Source of the DNA: Tetragonia tetragonoides | Lineage: Eukaryota > Streptophyta > Magnoliopsida > Caryophyllales > Aizoaceae | Assembly (NCBI GenBank): GCA_038025085.1 | Contig: CM076144.1 | Location: forward strand, 21,149,501 to 21,213,500 | DNA: 64,000 nucleotides | Direction: 5' to 3' | Shown here: positions 21,371 to 32,975 of the stretch, piece after piece | How the letters are laid out: each line of letters begins with the position of its first letter | Position numbering within the stretch: the stretch's first letter is position 1 | Notes under the pieces: model-generated | Database searches by the model: none | Told to the model about the DNA's origin: nothing | Seen by the model: the letters and a program-made list of their open reading frames with translations, nothing else | Made by a program: the position numbers and the translations under genes

Positions 21371-22855
21371 TGATGATTTGTACCCCATATTGTTTGATTT
21401 AGTGTGTGTTTCATGGTCTTTTAGCTTTAATTTTGTTTCTCTTGTTTCTCTTTGCGTTTTTGGTATATTGTGTGCACATGTGCTCATTTTAGACCCAACT
21501 CGAGAGAGATACAAGGACATTTATAAGATGAGAAGAACCAAGGACAAAGTTTGGACACCTCTTCGGCATTTTGTTCTTAAAGTATTCATATGAGCTTCAA
21601 ATCAAGTGATTCAAAGTGCTCTGAAAAGCTAACAAACAGAGCTACAACTTTCATGTTTTACGTTTTTGCCAACTCCAATTGAAAGACTGTTCAAAATGCA
21701 TTAGAAGGAAAAAACGACCAAACCAGGGGAAAAACGGGGTAGGCCGTTTTTCTTCCAATTTGGCCGTTTCACTTCGCCCAAGATCGCCAACCTTCTGTCA
21801 CTGTCGCGCTCGGAAAAACGGTCTGGCTGGGGAAAAATGGCCTAGGCCGTTTATGGTCTATTTTGGCCGTTTTTGCCCACTTGCGCACGCGACGCATGGG
21901 TTATAAATACCCTTTTTTGTAAGGGATTCTCTTATCTCATCTCATCCTTAGCTTATTTTTTCTAGGGTTTTCACTAGTGTTCCTCAAATAGTGAGATTAG
22001 GATAATTTAGTGAGTGTTAAACTTTGGGTAATTAGTGTTAATCTACTCTCTAATCATGACATTGGTGTTAAGTTTTCTCTCTCCTCTCTCTTTCTATCAA
22101 TACTTGCAAGTTTGAATATTGGTTTGTGTTTATTGATGGTTAATGATTATATGATTTTTAGTGGATAATCTGTCTTTTTAGAGTTGGGATTAGCCCAACT
22201 ATGGTGTTTTTAATGCTTGGATGATATGATTTGAATGTCATTATTTGGGTAATTGCTTGTTTGGAAGTATGCACCCCAAGTGTTTGATGAAATGCCTATA
22301 TGAGTTTATGGCTTTATTTTTATCAATTAATCTAAAACCGAAAGGCGAAGGTTGATTGTGAGGGGTCTTACTAACCTATCAAGGAAATTTAGCCACGAAA
22401 AAAAGGATAAATCACCTTGGAAACTTATTGATTAGTTTGGACTTTATGGACCTATTTTGATCTAATCCCATGAAAATAGGTGGATAGTTTCAGTTAGGTG
22501 TTTCCTTTGGACCTTGAAAGAAGCATTGGGCTACTTGAGTTCTAATCGTTCCCTTGCATTACCCATTTGATTGCATGCTCCCATAACATTCATTGCATTA
22601 GAGCATCATTAGTTGGGTGAACCCCCAACTCTAGCTTTAATTCTTGATTCCTACAATTGTGATTGCAGTTTTCTCTCATCTTAGTTAATTAATTTAGTTT
22701 TAGATTTAGGTTTTATTTAATTAAATCACCATCAAATTTACCCAATTAGCTTAGCTTTCCATATTATAGGGTTTTTGGTATTCGAAACGTCTCGCTCCTT
22801 GTGAAGACGATCTTATTTACTACTTCGAAATACCCGTATACTTGCGGGAGTATCA
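21371..22855 (+). mobile_element. 5' LTR of Athila-type Ty3/gypsy element
   Basis: The right boundary is secure: ...GGGAGTATCA ends at 22855 immediately before AGTTT and the primer-binding site. The left boundary is approximate (TGATGATTTGTACC at about 21371), where LINE similarity stops. A TATA box, TATAAATA, lies at 21902-21909. Just upstream are repeated GGCCGTTT motifs and near-palindromes (about 21731-21870). No matching 3' LTR was found in the window, so the target duplication cannot be checked. Confidence 0.7.
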
Positions 22856-22861
22856 AGTTTT

Positions 22862-22879
22862 TGGCGTCGTTGCCGAGGA
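22862..22879 (+). other. Primer-binding site, tRNA-Asp type
   Basis: TGGCGTCGTTGCCGAGGA differs at two positions from TGGCGCCGTTGCCGGGGA, the sequence complementary to the 3' end of plant tRNA-Asp and the usual primer site of Athila elements. It starts 6 nt after the LTR end. Confidence 0.85.
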
Positions 22880-23415
22880 TGAGTACAAGGGGCATGTTCA
22901 AAGGGTTGCTCTTGAGACTTCTTTGCAAAGCGAAGGTCCTTACGAGGGGGACGACAAGGAGGTCATTGCTTATACCAAGCTTCTTGATGATGCTCCCGTT
23001 CTCGCTCGGTCTCGTGCAAAGTCGGATGTTTTGAAAGTGGATGAAAAAGCTCCAAGCTTGGAGGAGCGCAAAGCACCGGAGGTAGAGCTAAACCCCTTCC
23101 CTCCACCTTGAGGTACGCATTTCTTGGTCCTAACTCCACTTACCCCGTTATTGTCAATGCTACACTTAATGACATGAAATTGAGAAATTGCTTGTTGTGC
23201 TTAGAAAGTATAGAAATGTCATTGGGTATACTATTGATGATATCAAGGGGATTTCTCCCTAATTTTGCATGCATCGTATTTTTTTTAATGATGATCATAA
23301 AACCTCAATTGAGCCTCAAAGGCGTTTGAACCCCAACATGAAAGAAGTTGTGAGAAAAGAGGTTCTTAAGCTTCTTGATGCGAGGATCATTTACCCTGTC
23401 TCGGATAGTGAATAG
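22880..23415 (+). pseudogene. Athila gag-pol junction remnant
   Basis: Only about 0.5 kb separates the primer site from the reverse transcriptase, although intact Athila elements carry a full gag and protease there, so most of gag and protease is deleted. The remaining frames include a conserved linker with VELNPFPPP and RYAFLGPNSTYPVIVNATLN, which normally runs straight into the RT. Stops and shifts break it, including a TAG at 23413-23415 where related elements have a Trp before VSPVQVVPKKGG. Confidence 0.7.
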
Positions 23416-24236
23416 GTGAGCCCCGTTCAAGTTGTGCCTAAGAAAGGAGGTATGACCGTCATTAAGAATGATAAGGATGAATTGATTTCCACAAGATTGG
23501 TAACCGGGTGGCAAAGGTGTATTGATTATAGGAAGTTAAACAAGGCCACCCGGAAGGACCACTTCCCCCTCCCCATTATTGATCATATGTTGGAATGTTT
23601 GGCCAAGCATTCATTCTTTTGTTACTTGGATGGATATTCCGGGTTTTTCCAAATCCCCATCCATCTCAGTGATCAAGAGGAAACAAAATTCACATGTCCT
23701 TATGGTACCTTTGCTTATCGAAGGATGCCATTCAGATTATGTAATACCCCGGCCACGTTCCAACGTTGTATGATGGCGATCTTCTCTAACTTTATTGAGA
23801 AGATCATGGAAGTTTTTATAGATGACTTTTCCATCTATGGCGCCTCTTTCTATGGTTGTTTGGAAAATTTGGCTAAGGTGCTCCATAAATGTGAAGAAGT
23901 CAATCATGTCGTGAATTGTGAAAAATGTCATTTCATGGTTCAAGAGGGCATAGTCCTCGGACACCTAGTGTCGAATCGGGGTATTGAAGTTGATAAGGCG
24001 AAGGTTGAGGTGATTGAGTGATTACCACCCCTTCTAATGTCAAGGGTGTAAGGAGTTTCCTTAGTCATGCGGGATTTTATCGCGGCTTTATCAAAGATTT
24101 CTCAAAAATCGCCGAACCCCTTTCCCATCTCCTTGTCAAAGATGCCCCCTTTATATTTACTAATGATTGTCATGAGGCTTTTTGCAAGTTGAAGGAGGCT
24201 CTAATCTCCGCACCTATAATCCAACCTCCGGATTAG
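23416..24236 (+). pseudogene. Athila reverse transcriptase (degenerate)
   Basis: Encodes a Ty3/gypsy reverse transcriptase, which copies the element RNA into DNA in the virus-like particle. Visible motifs in order are VSPVQ-type start, CIDYRKLNKATRKDHFPLP, CYLDGYSGFFQIPI, YGTFAYRRMPFRLCNTPATF and the catalytic FIDDFSIYG near residue 135. The usual G of MPFGLCN is R here. A stop at about 24019 and a frame change separate the C-terminal part, which continues with FYRGFIKDFSKIAEPLS at 24018-24236 and stops at a TAG. The element cannot make a full pol product from this copy. Confidence 0.88.
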
Positions 24237-24765
24237 AACCTCCCCTTTGAGGTGATGAGTGATGCTAGTGACTATGCGGGGGGACGATTTTGGATCAACG
24301 GAAGGACGATAAGCTTCATGCCATGTATAATGCAAGTAAGACCATGGATGAGGCCCAAGTGAATTATGCCACAACTGAGAAGAGCTTCTAGCGATTGTCT
24401 TTGCTACGGAGAAGTTTCGACCCTATCTTGTCGGGTCCAAGGTGATTGTTTACACCGACCACTCGGCTCTCAAATACCTCTTGAGTAAAAAGGATGCCAA
24501 TCCCCGTTTGATTCGTTGGATCCTTTTACTCCAAGAATTTGATCTTGAGATTAAGGATAAGAAGGGAGCCGAGAATACGGTCGCCGATCATCTCTCGCGT
24601 TTGACATATGAGTTGGGAGGGGAGAATGATGAAAACCTCCCTATTGACGATTCCTTCCCCGATGACCAACTCTTCTCACTTGAAGCGGTTGAGGCCCCTT
24701 GGTATGCAGATTTGGTGAACTATCTTGCATGCAAATTTGAACCCCATGGGTTTAGTTTGATCTAA
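24237..24765 (+). pseudogene. Athila RNase H domain (degenerate)
   Basis: Continues pol. The start of RNase H (SDASDYA at about 24258) is in a different frame from the rest. From 24442 an intact stretch carries [30 protein letters not shown] and [11 protein letters not shown], the conserved end of the gypsy RNase H and the linker to integrase. It ends at a TAA at about 24763 in the linker. At least one frameshift lies between 24280 and 24440. Confidence 0.82.
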
Positions 24766-24837
24766 AAGAAGAAGTTCTTCTCCGACCTCAAGTACTACCA
24801 TTGAGGCGATCCCCTTCTTTTCAAATGGTGTGCGGAT

Positions 24838-25990
24838 GTGATTTATCGTCGGTGTGTTCCCAGTGATGAAGTGGCAAGTATCATCTCTCATTGCCATGAT
24901 TTGCCTTGTGGGGTGCATACTAGTGTCTCCAAAACCTTCGCTAAGGTCCTCCAAGCGGGGTTTTATTGGCCCACCTTGTTCAATGGCGTGCATCATTACG
25001 TCAAGTCATGTGACCGTTGTCAAAGGACCGGAAATATCTCGAGGCGACATGAGATGCCCCTCAATAACATACTCGAGGTTGAGATTTTTGATATTTGGGG
25101 TATTGACTTATGGGTCCCTTTCCCTCCTCAAATGGAAACAAGTTCATATTAGTGGCAGTTGACTATGTGTCCAAATGGGTCGTAGCTATGACATCATCGA
25201 AAAATGACTCAAGAGTTGTGGCAAAGTTCTTCAAGCATACAAATTTCCGAGATTCGGGGTCCCGAGAGTGGTCATTAGTAATGGTGGGTCTCACTTCATT
25301 CAGAGGAAGTTTGAGGCATTATTGAAGAAGTATGGGGTGGAACACCGAGTTGGACTTGCCTACCACCCTCAAACGAGTGGGCAAGTCGAGATCTCCAATC
25401 GAGAAATCAAGTCCATACTTGAAAAAACGATTTCGAGAACGAGGAAAGATTGGTCCACTAAGTTGGACGATGCTCTTTGGGCATACCGCACCGCCTTCAT
25501 GACCCCTATCGGAACAACCCCGTTCCGATTAGTCTATGGCAAGGCGTGCCACCTCCCGGTGGAACTTGAACAAAGCGCCTATTGGGCCATCAAGGCGCTA
25601 AATTATGAGTTCAAAACGGTGGGGGAGAAGCGCCTCCTCCAACTTAATGAACTTGATGAGTTGAGGTCGGATGTATATGAAAGTGCTCGGGTCTACAAGG
25701 AGAGGACAAAGAAGTGGCATGACAAGCATATAATGAGGAGAGAGTTTCATGAGGGTGATCTTGTCCTTTTATTCAACTCAAGATTGAAATTCTTTCCGGG
25801 AAAGCTTCGCTCTCGATGGTCTGGACCTTTCAAGGTGGTCCAGGTGTTCCCTTATGGTTTGGTTTAAGTCTGCCCTATGCAAGAGGGAGCCGAACCGTTC
25901 AAAGTGAACGGTCAAAGGCTCAAGCACTACTTGGCGGTAGAACACATCGAGGAGAAGATGGTCTATACCCTCTCTTCTCTTTCTAGTCCA
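24838..25990 (+). pseudogene. Athila integrase (degenerate, catalytic Asp changed)
   Basis: The zinc-binding HHCC region is present (SHCHDLPCGVHTS ... CDRCQRT, 24885-25030), followed by the core with DIWGIDLW and a frame change at about 25110. The next frames give VDYVSKWV and then VISNGGSHF (25271-25297), where active integrases have VISDGGSHF, so the second catalytic Asp of the DDE triad is Asn. The later part ([16 protein letters not shown], then the C-terminal domain with RSRWSGPF) is open to 25867 and, after a stop, similarity continues to about 25990. The frameshifts and the D-to-N change make it inactive. Confidence 0.87.
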
Positions 25991-27243
25991 TGAATTTTAC
26001 AAGGGGTCGAGCTCATGACCTAAAACGAGCGTGCTTCTTGGGAGTCAACCCAACCGTTTAATTTCTCGTATTTTATTTGTTTGTTTTCCCTTTCGTTTTT
26101 AGTTTTACTTCATCGGAAAGAAAAAAAGAAGAAAAATGGAGAACATGAGAAGAAAAAAAAATTGCGAAAAACGAAAATGAAAAAAAAAAAAAAAACGGTT
26201 GTATATAAAGCATTTTCGTTTTTTTGTGTGAAGTAATTTTCTTGTCTTTGATTAGTTTTTGTGTTGATTTTATGTATAGTACCCTTTTGCCAATGAATTT
26301 TGAAGGTTTTGGAGTGGAATAATGGTTTTTGGTGTAATGGTGATTCGAGTTTTGTGTGGTAAAGGGTGCTCGAGGTATGTCTTCGAAGATTTGGTGTTTT
26401 GGGCATGATTGAGGTGTCAAGAACATCCTCCTAAGGCACAATTGTGGAGTTGGGGCTCAAAGGCAATGCATCCAAGGAAAAAAAATCCTCCCCACCTTAA
26501 AAAGCACAAACCCCCATTTCACTTGTCCCAAGCTTGCGCAACCCACTGGTGGAAAATCCCAGGAAAAAGGGGCAAAATACGGGAAAAACGGCCTTGGCCG
26601 TTTATGGCTGATTTGGCCGTTTTTGCTGGCTGAGCCAGTTTTCGCGAGGGGTTTTCTAATTGCAACCCGTTTTTCCCTTCACTCTTCTTCCTCTTTTCAC
26701 TCTCCCACTCTTATTCTCTCACCCCATACTCAAACCCTAACTCCCAAGCTCCCTCATACTTACAATCACTCCATTTTCACTCAAATTCTTCATTTTTCTC
26801 ACAAATTTCTCCATCCCCATCACTTACCCATCTTTCTCTCACCACAAAACCCCAATTTTCATTCTTTTTCTCTCTCTCTTCTCAACTTCAACCTCAATCT
26901 TCCACCATTGTCACCCACCTTCAAAAACTCAACATTTTCACCATTTTCCTTCCAAAAGCTCCATTTTATCTCACCCAAGTCTCCATTCTCTTTTTCCCTC
27001 ACAAAAATCCCAAAATTCTCAATTTTTTGCACTTCTAAAAAACCCTCCCCTCAAAAATCCGAAATTGCAAATTTGATTTGGGAAAGTTTTCAAGTGGTGT
27101 TCTTGGGTGCTTTTGAAACTCTCATTGCATTTCCATTCGAGGTTTTGAGGAGTTGTTGTGGGTATTGTTTTTTTGAAGGTTTTTGTTGAATTACCTTGTG
27201 GGTTTTGGTGGTTTTTGGTTCAAAGGTTGTATCTTGACATGCA
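25991..27243 (+). other. Athila spacer between pol and env-like ORF
   Basis: Non-coding spacer typical of Athila elements, starting with a stretch containing CTTCTTGGGAGTCAACCCAA (about 26036-26055). At 26586-26603 is a perfect 18-bp palindrome AAACGGCCTTGGCCGTTT, related to motifs in the 5' LTR. The open frame at 26623-27189 is Ser/Pro/His-rich low-complexity sequence that I do not treat as a gene. Confidence 0.6.
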
Positions 27244-29443
27244 ATGGCCACAAAGAGGACAAGGTCCCAAACAAGAGGTCAAGCTTCCTCCTCGAGCGCG
27301 CCTCCTCCACCCCCGCCTCCTCAAGTCTCCGCTCCCCAAATCGGTAACTATGTCTCTCCTCCCAATCCTCATAATATTGTGATGATAGACCGTGAAATGG
27401 AAGAATGCTATGTTAAGTATGCGAATGTTGGGGTTAAAGCAACTAGATATTGGGATGGCACCACTTTGAAAGCACTTGGAATTACACAAGATGTTAATAG
27501 GTTGATTAAGAATATAGATTTGGGACGATTTTCTGTAAATTAAGGGACCCAACATTTGATAGATTACTCTAGAGGTGTTGGCTTCCTTTAAATCATTTGT
27601 TAGCATTAAAGCAAGTGGGGAAGCTTCGGGGCATGTAATATTTCGAGTGTGGAACGAGTCATACACGGTCTCCCTTGGCATGTTCAATGAGTACATGGGA
27701 TTCCCGTGCGGGGGGCGGGGGTGTTGATGATAACAAAGTCCCCGAATTCGATAAACTGGCCTTTTGGAACCTCATTGCAACCGGACAATTGGGCATTGGA
27801 GCAAAGGCAACAAAAATTCAAAACCCGGTGTTTCGTTTTCTCCAGCGATACTTGGGTTCCACAATTCTTGCCCGTAACGAGAGCAAAGGAAATGTTTGGT
27901 GAATGGAGTTGTTCATCTTGTGGGCAATGGTTAACAATGTAAAGATTGATCTTGGCGCTTTACTTGTCCGTCAAATATCAAGGATCGCCAATAGGAAGTC
28001 TGGGGTGAAACCACCACTCATTGAGGGGGGGTTCTCACTGTTGGTCCCGAGGGTGGCAACAATTAATTATGCAACTAAAACCTTTAAATGCAAAAATAAA
28101 ATAAAATGAGACAAGACACAACGATATATAGTGGTTTGGTGTTACCCTACGTCCACTACCTCCGGGACCTACCCGAAGGATTTTCAACCTGCAAAACCTT
28201 TATTGAATGTTAGTCGATTACAAAATAATACTACCCAAGTATTACAACCTTCCAAGTCAACCTATGACTAAGGTTTAACGAGTTGAGCCACAACCCAAAT
28301 CGATCTAACAATAATAAAATGTTACACCTTGAATAACAGTAGAGATGCAAAGATTAATTAGTAAATTAAACACGAGATGGAGTATAGGATTGAATAGTCA
28401 AATCGGATCTCTTGCACACTTTGGATGCTTTAATAAATATTATGGTCTTTGTTCAGCACCCTTTTGAGGAACGTGTGTTCCTGAAACAGATCAGACAATT
28501 AACCACTCACAAGAACAACGTTAGTGATAAGCAATTGATATTTTATACACAATAAATATGAAAGTAATGAGCTCTTGTAAATGTGTATACTCAATAGATA
28601 TTTGCAAGTGTGTGCTCTACCACACAAAAGGACTTAAGAAACAATTATATATATACCAAGATAGATTAACTAGCCGTTAATTAGAATCCCATAATTTGGG
28701 TCAATCACTATAACCAAAGGTGGGAACTTTCCTTCTACCAAATATACTACTAGCCGTTTACTTGAATTAGCCCACAAGAATGAAGCAACTTAGCACTATC
28801 AATAAGTCAACAAAAGATACCTATGAAGGGTGATTATCAAATTGCTATTTAACCCACTAAGGAAGGATATCAAGGTATCCTTAAATACTGATGCTGCTAA
28901 GTGCTTACAAAGAAAAAAAATATTCTTGCCATATAACAACATAATATATCAAGGCAACAAATCAAGAAATATAATCCATATAATTACAAGCATTATTTTT
29001 ATCATTTTATCTTACATCAAAATCAATTGATAATTATGGCTAGTTTAAAGCCAACACTCACCTCCCTTATTCGGGGTATGGGTTTGCACGCCGGACTTGA
29101 AGCCTACCCCGCCATAACCAAGGACACACGGCTTACTCTCGGTTACTTCAACTCCATGCTATTCTTCTTCAAGAGTGGGGAGCAACTATACTTGAGGGTC
29201 AATGTCAAGGATCGTTCCAAACTCGTCTTCCCTCTCCCTAACAAAGAGCGCACCGACCTCTCCAAATCGGAAAATTGGCTCTACAAAAAGGATTTGACTA
29301 GTGAGGAGTCCTTCCACATGTTGGCACCCCCGAATTTGTCAAAAATCGAAGAACCCATAGTGAAAGATGAAGAAGAGCAACCGGAGTTTGGGGAACCGAG
29401 CAATCCGGTAGGCGATTGGGATTACTTAGCTCCTCCACACTAA
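27244..29443 (+). pseudogene. Athila env-like ORF, broken and split by a solo LTR
   Basis: The third coding region of Athila elements, downstream of pol, where an envelope-like ORF of uncertain function is found. It begins MATKRTRSQTRGQ with a Ser/Pro-rich stretch at 27244. After stops, it continues in other frames with VPEFDKLAFWNLIATGQLGI (27738-27797), ELFILWAMVNNVKIDLGALL (27906-27965), then after the insertion SLIRGMGLHAGLEAYPAIT, ending at 29443. Stops near 27541 and 27900 and the 1,018-bp insertion at 28039-29056 disrupt it. I see no intact signal peptide or membrane segment in the remaining pieces, and no function is implied. Confidence 0.72.
28039..29056. mobile_element. Solo LTR, 1,018 bp
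   Basis: Starts TGTTGG and ends CCAACA, a 6-bp inverted repeat with TG...CA termini, and is flanked by an exact 5-bp duplication CTCAC (28034-28038, 29057-29061). No internal retroelement genes are present, so this is a solo LTR left by LTR-LTR recombination. It sits inside the env-like ORF of the Athila element. Orientation is not determined. Confidence 0.88.
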
Positions 29444-31232
29444 GAAAGTGGGTGGCATACTTATGTGCCTCAAACTTATCATGATAGCGACTACCGCTCA
29501 CCTCATGAGAATGGACATGATTGGCATTCCCCCTACTAGCATTTGAACCGTCGGGTCACCACATTGGAGGATGATCATCGATGCATGCAAACGTCGATGG
29601 ATCACATGTCAACAAGAATTGATCAAATCAACAATCACATGACAAATGTGGATACGTCCCTTAGCCTCATGAATTTCATCGTGGGTAACATGAACGACAT
29701 ACTCCGACAATGGAGTACTTGGCATTTCAACCAACAACCACCACCTCAATGAGCATTGTAAGTTCCCCCTCCCCTCCCTACCCTTTTATTGTTTTCTTAC
29801 ATTGAGGACCATGCATGTCTTAGCATGGGGGGGTGTCTTATGATGTTTTAGTTGGTAGTGTGTTGGTTGGTGGATCTTATGTGTTCGATGTATGTGTTTG
29901 TTGGTATGTTATGGTGATGGGGTGTGGTGATTTTTGATTGATTATGGTGTTGATGTATTGTGGATGTGGTGATAATGGTGATGATGTGTGGTGGAAGTGA
30001 TGTTTACTACGATTGAACTTTTTCTTATAGGAGCATGCTAGGTTGCATTTTTTAATTTTTAACCCTTTTAGTTGCATGACTTTGTAGAAATTATCATTTA
30101 GATTGCATTGAGCATGTTTAGGCTTGCATATCATCTAGGTAGCATTTAAAAAAAAAAAAACAAGAAGAAAATTCGAAAATACAAAAAAATGGAGAGAGAT
30201 GATCCATAACTCGTAATGCCACCGGTCGGCATTGAACTTTGGTAGAGAGAGCTTGAGGTCTTTTGAGGCACAATCCTAAGAGTTTCACATAACTTATTGT
30301 TCGACTTTTATTCTCTTTGCTCTTTATATGAAAACATTTCTCAATCACTTGATAATCTCACTTAATTCGTGAAGTAATTGGTATGATAGACAAATGAATC
30401 CGGTGAGGTCTCGAGCCTTGAACACCGACGCATCTCTTTCGGTTCCTTGTCTTTCATGAGTGTTTTGGTTTACTTTGGTTGGTAGTCTTCTAAAACTTGT
30501 CTTAACTCTTGATTGAAATTGCACTCGATACCCATGTTGCATTGATAGGATGAAGGCATTTATTTGAGCATCATTTTTAAACTACACTGAGCTAAATGGC
30601 ATCCCACTTTACATACTTTCCCCCTTTGATAACCCTTTTTGAGCTTTTAACCCTTCATTTGGTAACCATGTTATAAGCCATTTCCTAAACACGTCTCCCT
30701 TCCCGAGCCTTGGCTAGTGGAGTTTGGTAGTCGATTTGGAGTGAAGCAGTCACTTGTGTTATTAAGTTATGAATAAGCATGGGGGTGATAAATGAAAAAG
30801 GAGTAACTTGGTTGATCATTAGTTTCAAAAAATTGAATGTTTGTTCAATTGTTATTAAAAAAAAAAAAAGAAGAAAAAAGGGTTTTGATCTGGCAAAAAG
30901 AAAAGTTGAATAAGTGTTCTCGTATGATGTTGGGCTTAGATGTCACGTTATTGGAAGGTGAAGTATTTGAGTAGTGGTGTTGGTGTTTGTGATTAGTGGC
31001 GTTATTTTTGCACCCCTTGACTTTTCCGGAGAGGTTCGTAGGGGTATTGTTTTCTCCACTATGCTTTTTGGCTCTAAGTCCACATACCCAAATTCATACC
31101 CTACCCTATCCCGAGCCTATATTACAACTCTAAAGTCCTTTTGATCATTGCATATGGAGCGACACCTAGTGGTAGAGATCCTAGAGGAACGGCAAGCTTA
31201 TGGTAAGATACTACGATGATTGAATCTTGAGT
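29444..31232 (+). other. Athila 3' non-coding region
   Basis: After the env-like ORF a short ORF (29543-29752) is followed by CATTGAGGACCATGCATGTC and a G-run at about 29826-29833, a polypurine-tract-like sequence characteristic of Athila 3' ends. A second such tract (AAGCATGGGGGTGATAAATG) is at about 30775-30794. The region then continues without genes until the CACTA insertion at 31233, and a short remainder seems to resume at 36477. No sequence equivalent to the 5' LTR follows, so the 3' LTR is missing or lies outside. Confidence 0.6.
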
Positions 31233-31555
31233 CACTAGTACAGAAAGTACCATGTGCGACGGTTCAAAACACTAATATGCGTCGGTTTTGAACCGTCACA
31301 TATGCTAGGGACGCACATGCTCAAGAGCATATGCGTCGGTTGGCGAACCGACGCACATGCCTTTTATAGGCGACGGTTGTTTACCTCAACCGACGCACAA
31401 AGTCTGTGTATTGTGCATCAGTTCCTAGTTCAACCGACGCACAATGTTAGACTTTGTGCGTCGTTTGAGGTAAACAACCGACGCACAAAGTTTTTTTTTG
31501 TCTTTTTTTTTTTTTTTTTTTGTAATGCCACAATTAGATCTCTTAAAACAAAATC

Positions 31556-31627
31556 AACCCATGTGGAATTCGAACCCACGTCTTTTGTGCTATGGCACAA
31601 TTGCTCTACCATCTGAGCTAATAGGCT
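31556..31627 (-). other. tRNA-like sequence (degenerate) inside CACTA element
   Basis: On the minus strand the sequence folds as a tRNA. The 7-bp acceptor AGCCTAT/ATGGGTT pairs throughout with two G-T pairs. The D arm is TAGCTCAGATGGTAGAGC. The anticodon stem is TTGTG/CACAA, and the T arm GTGGGTTCGAATTCCAC carries a B box. The anticodon loop is only 6 nt (CCATAG), one short of the normal 7, so it is unlikely to be a functional tRNA gene. It is better seen as a tRNA relic or pol III promoter module within the transposon. Confidence 0.6.
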
Positions 31628-32003
31628 TCGAAACTCATAATAATTATAAAACTTCTTTACAAAATAATACTTCAAATAACAAACTTAAATTTAATAATTG
31701 TTTTAATTTAAGCGAAAATAGAGGAAAGTGTAGCTGACAAATAAACTGCTATATTAACCAACTCAGTACAATAGGAAGCCTTTCTTAAGACATATACACA
31801 GCACTTCCAGAGTTCCAGCCACATGGAAATCATCGTCAGACTATTAGCTATAGTTATGCAGATCACTAGTTAAAATAGATAAGTTACAACTCATGTGGAT
31901 AATGCACGTGTAAACCACAAAAACACAAATATCAATACAAATTTGCAATCTCAAGAAAACATTATTATACACATATTATCCGCAGAGTATGGGCACTACA
32001 TAC

Positions 32004-32117
32004 CTGATTCATAACCTCCTTAATGAGTTCCTTGGCCATTTCAACTTGCTTCTTATCTCCAGTCACTTTCACCTTCTTCTCTTTAGATTGGTCCCCAGGA
32101 GAACTTTGGGGTATCAG
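32004..32117 (-). pseudogene. Captured KH-domain exon (second half of a KH domain)
   Basis: On the minus strand a splice acceptor TTTTTTGTAG precedes 114 nt (38 codons, no stop), followed by donor GTATGT. The peptide includes LIPQSSPGDQSKEKKVKVTG, DKKQVEMAKELI and KEVMNQ, the beta3-alpha3 half of a KH RNA-binding domain of the plant FUBP-like type, where it normally follows the GxxG-containing exon. It lies 130 bp downstream of the other exon. Sequence and splice sites are well preserved, but the locus is a fragment inside a CACTA element. Confidence 0.75.
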
Positions 32118-32247
32118 CTACAAAAAACATTTGCAAGCATATATAAGTAACCATAATATTCCAGAGACACTTGCTGTCATCAATCATCATCAATTACTCT
32201 TTATTTATCGATGCAACCGAAGCAATTATCAGTTACCCAGTCGGTAC

Positions 32248-32319
32248 CTGGATACGTGCACGTGATCTTGTCTACAGACTCCTAATAGTCTCACCACCCC
32301 TACCTATTATTAAACCAAC
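32248..32319 (-). pseudogene. Captured KH-domain exon (GxxG half)
   Basis: On the minus strand, acceptor TTTTGCAG at 32327-32320 is followed by 72 nt (24 codons) reading VGLIIGRGGETIRSL, a stop (TAG), then TRSRARIQ, and then a GTACCG donor. GRGG is the GxxG RNA-contact loop of a KH domain. The in-frame TAG replaces what is usually Gln, so the fragment cannot make a full domain. Together with the exon at 32004-32117 it reconstitutes one KH domain split by a 130-bp intron at the expected place, showing capture of genomic, not spliced, sequence. Confidence 0.75.
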
Positions 32320-32699
32320 CTGCAAAATACTACTTTTAGCCTGTATATCACTTGAAAAGCATGGACATAACCCATATAAGGAATATCATTAACTTTATTA
32401 CTAAGGAAGAAATAATTTTTGTCTGACTTGTGAAAATGCAGTACTTGTTTCTCCTTTTAGGATGTCAAGAGTAGTTTAGAAGATAGTTTGGTTAAATAGG
32501 CAAAAGTAAGAAGATCATTAAAACATTCATCAGCTTTACCATTTGGCGTTGGTAGTTTTAACAAAATTTTCTGGTGGTATATATGCCAGCTCTTATAGAC
32601 AGCTCTAACTGGATCCTGAATGTTTTTATTTTGCACAACTTTCTACGCTGTTGATCAAAAATTCATAATTCTGTACATATACAATATTTTGAGAAACCA

Positions 32700-32975
32700 A
32701 AGTGTAAAGTCAACTTTATAGAAAACAGCAGCTGCAAATACACAGAAAAAAAAAAAAAAGTAGCTGCAAATACAGCAAAAAAAACAGCAGCAACAGCAGC
32801 AATTACAGCACAAACACACCACCAATAAAAGCAAGTAGCAGCAGCATATTACTGAAAACAGCGACTGCAAATACAGCAAAAAAACAGCACCATTTTACAG
32901 CAACGGAATCGTACAACAAACAGCAACAGAAACTTACAGCAAAAAGCAACAGCAACTAACAGCAAACAAGTGAAC
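32700..32975. repeat. CAG/ACAGCAA-rich repeat tract
   Basis: A degenerate tract of CAGCA, ACAGCAA and CTGCAAATACAGCAAAAA words, with the last of these repeated at about 32763 and 32866. It lies inside the CACTA element upstream of the KH exons and encodes only low-complexity Cys-rich frames on the minus strand. Confidence 0.7.

Noticed and set aside
26623..27189. 188-codon frame upstream of the env-like ORF
   Set aside because: Low-complexity Ser/Pro/His/Phe translation of the Athila spacer; no domain.
31556..31627. Functional tRNA gene
   Set aside because: The cloverleaf is good but the anticodon loop has six bases and the sequence is embedded in a transposon, so it is annotated only as tRNA-like.
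32520..32640. Possible additional captured exon on the minus strand (open for about 30 codons after a CAG)
   Set aside because: It reads open but matches no family I can recall and lacks a clear donor, so it was not annotated.
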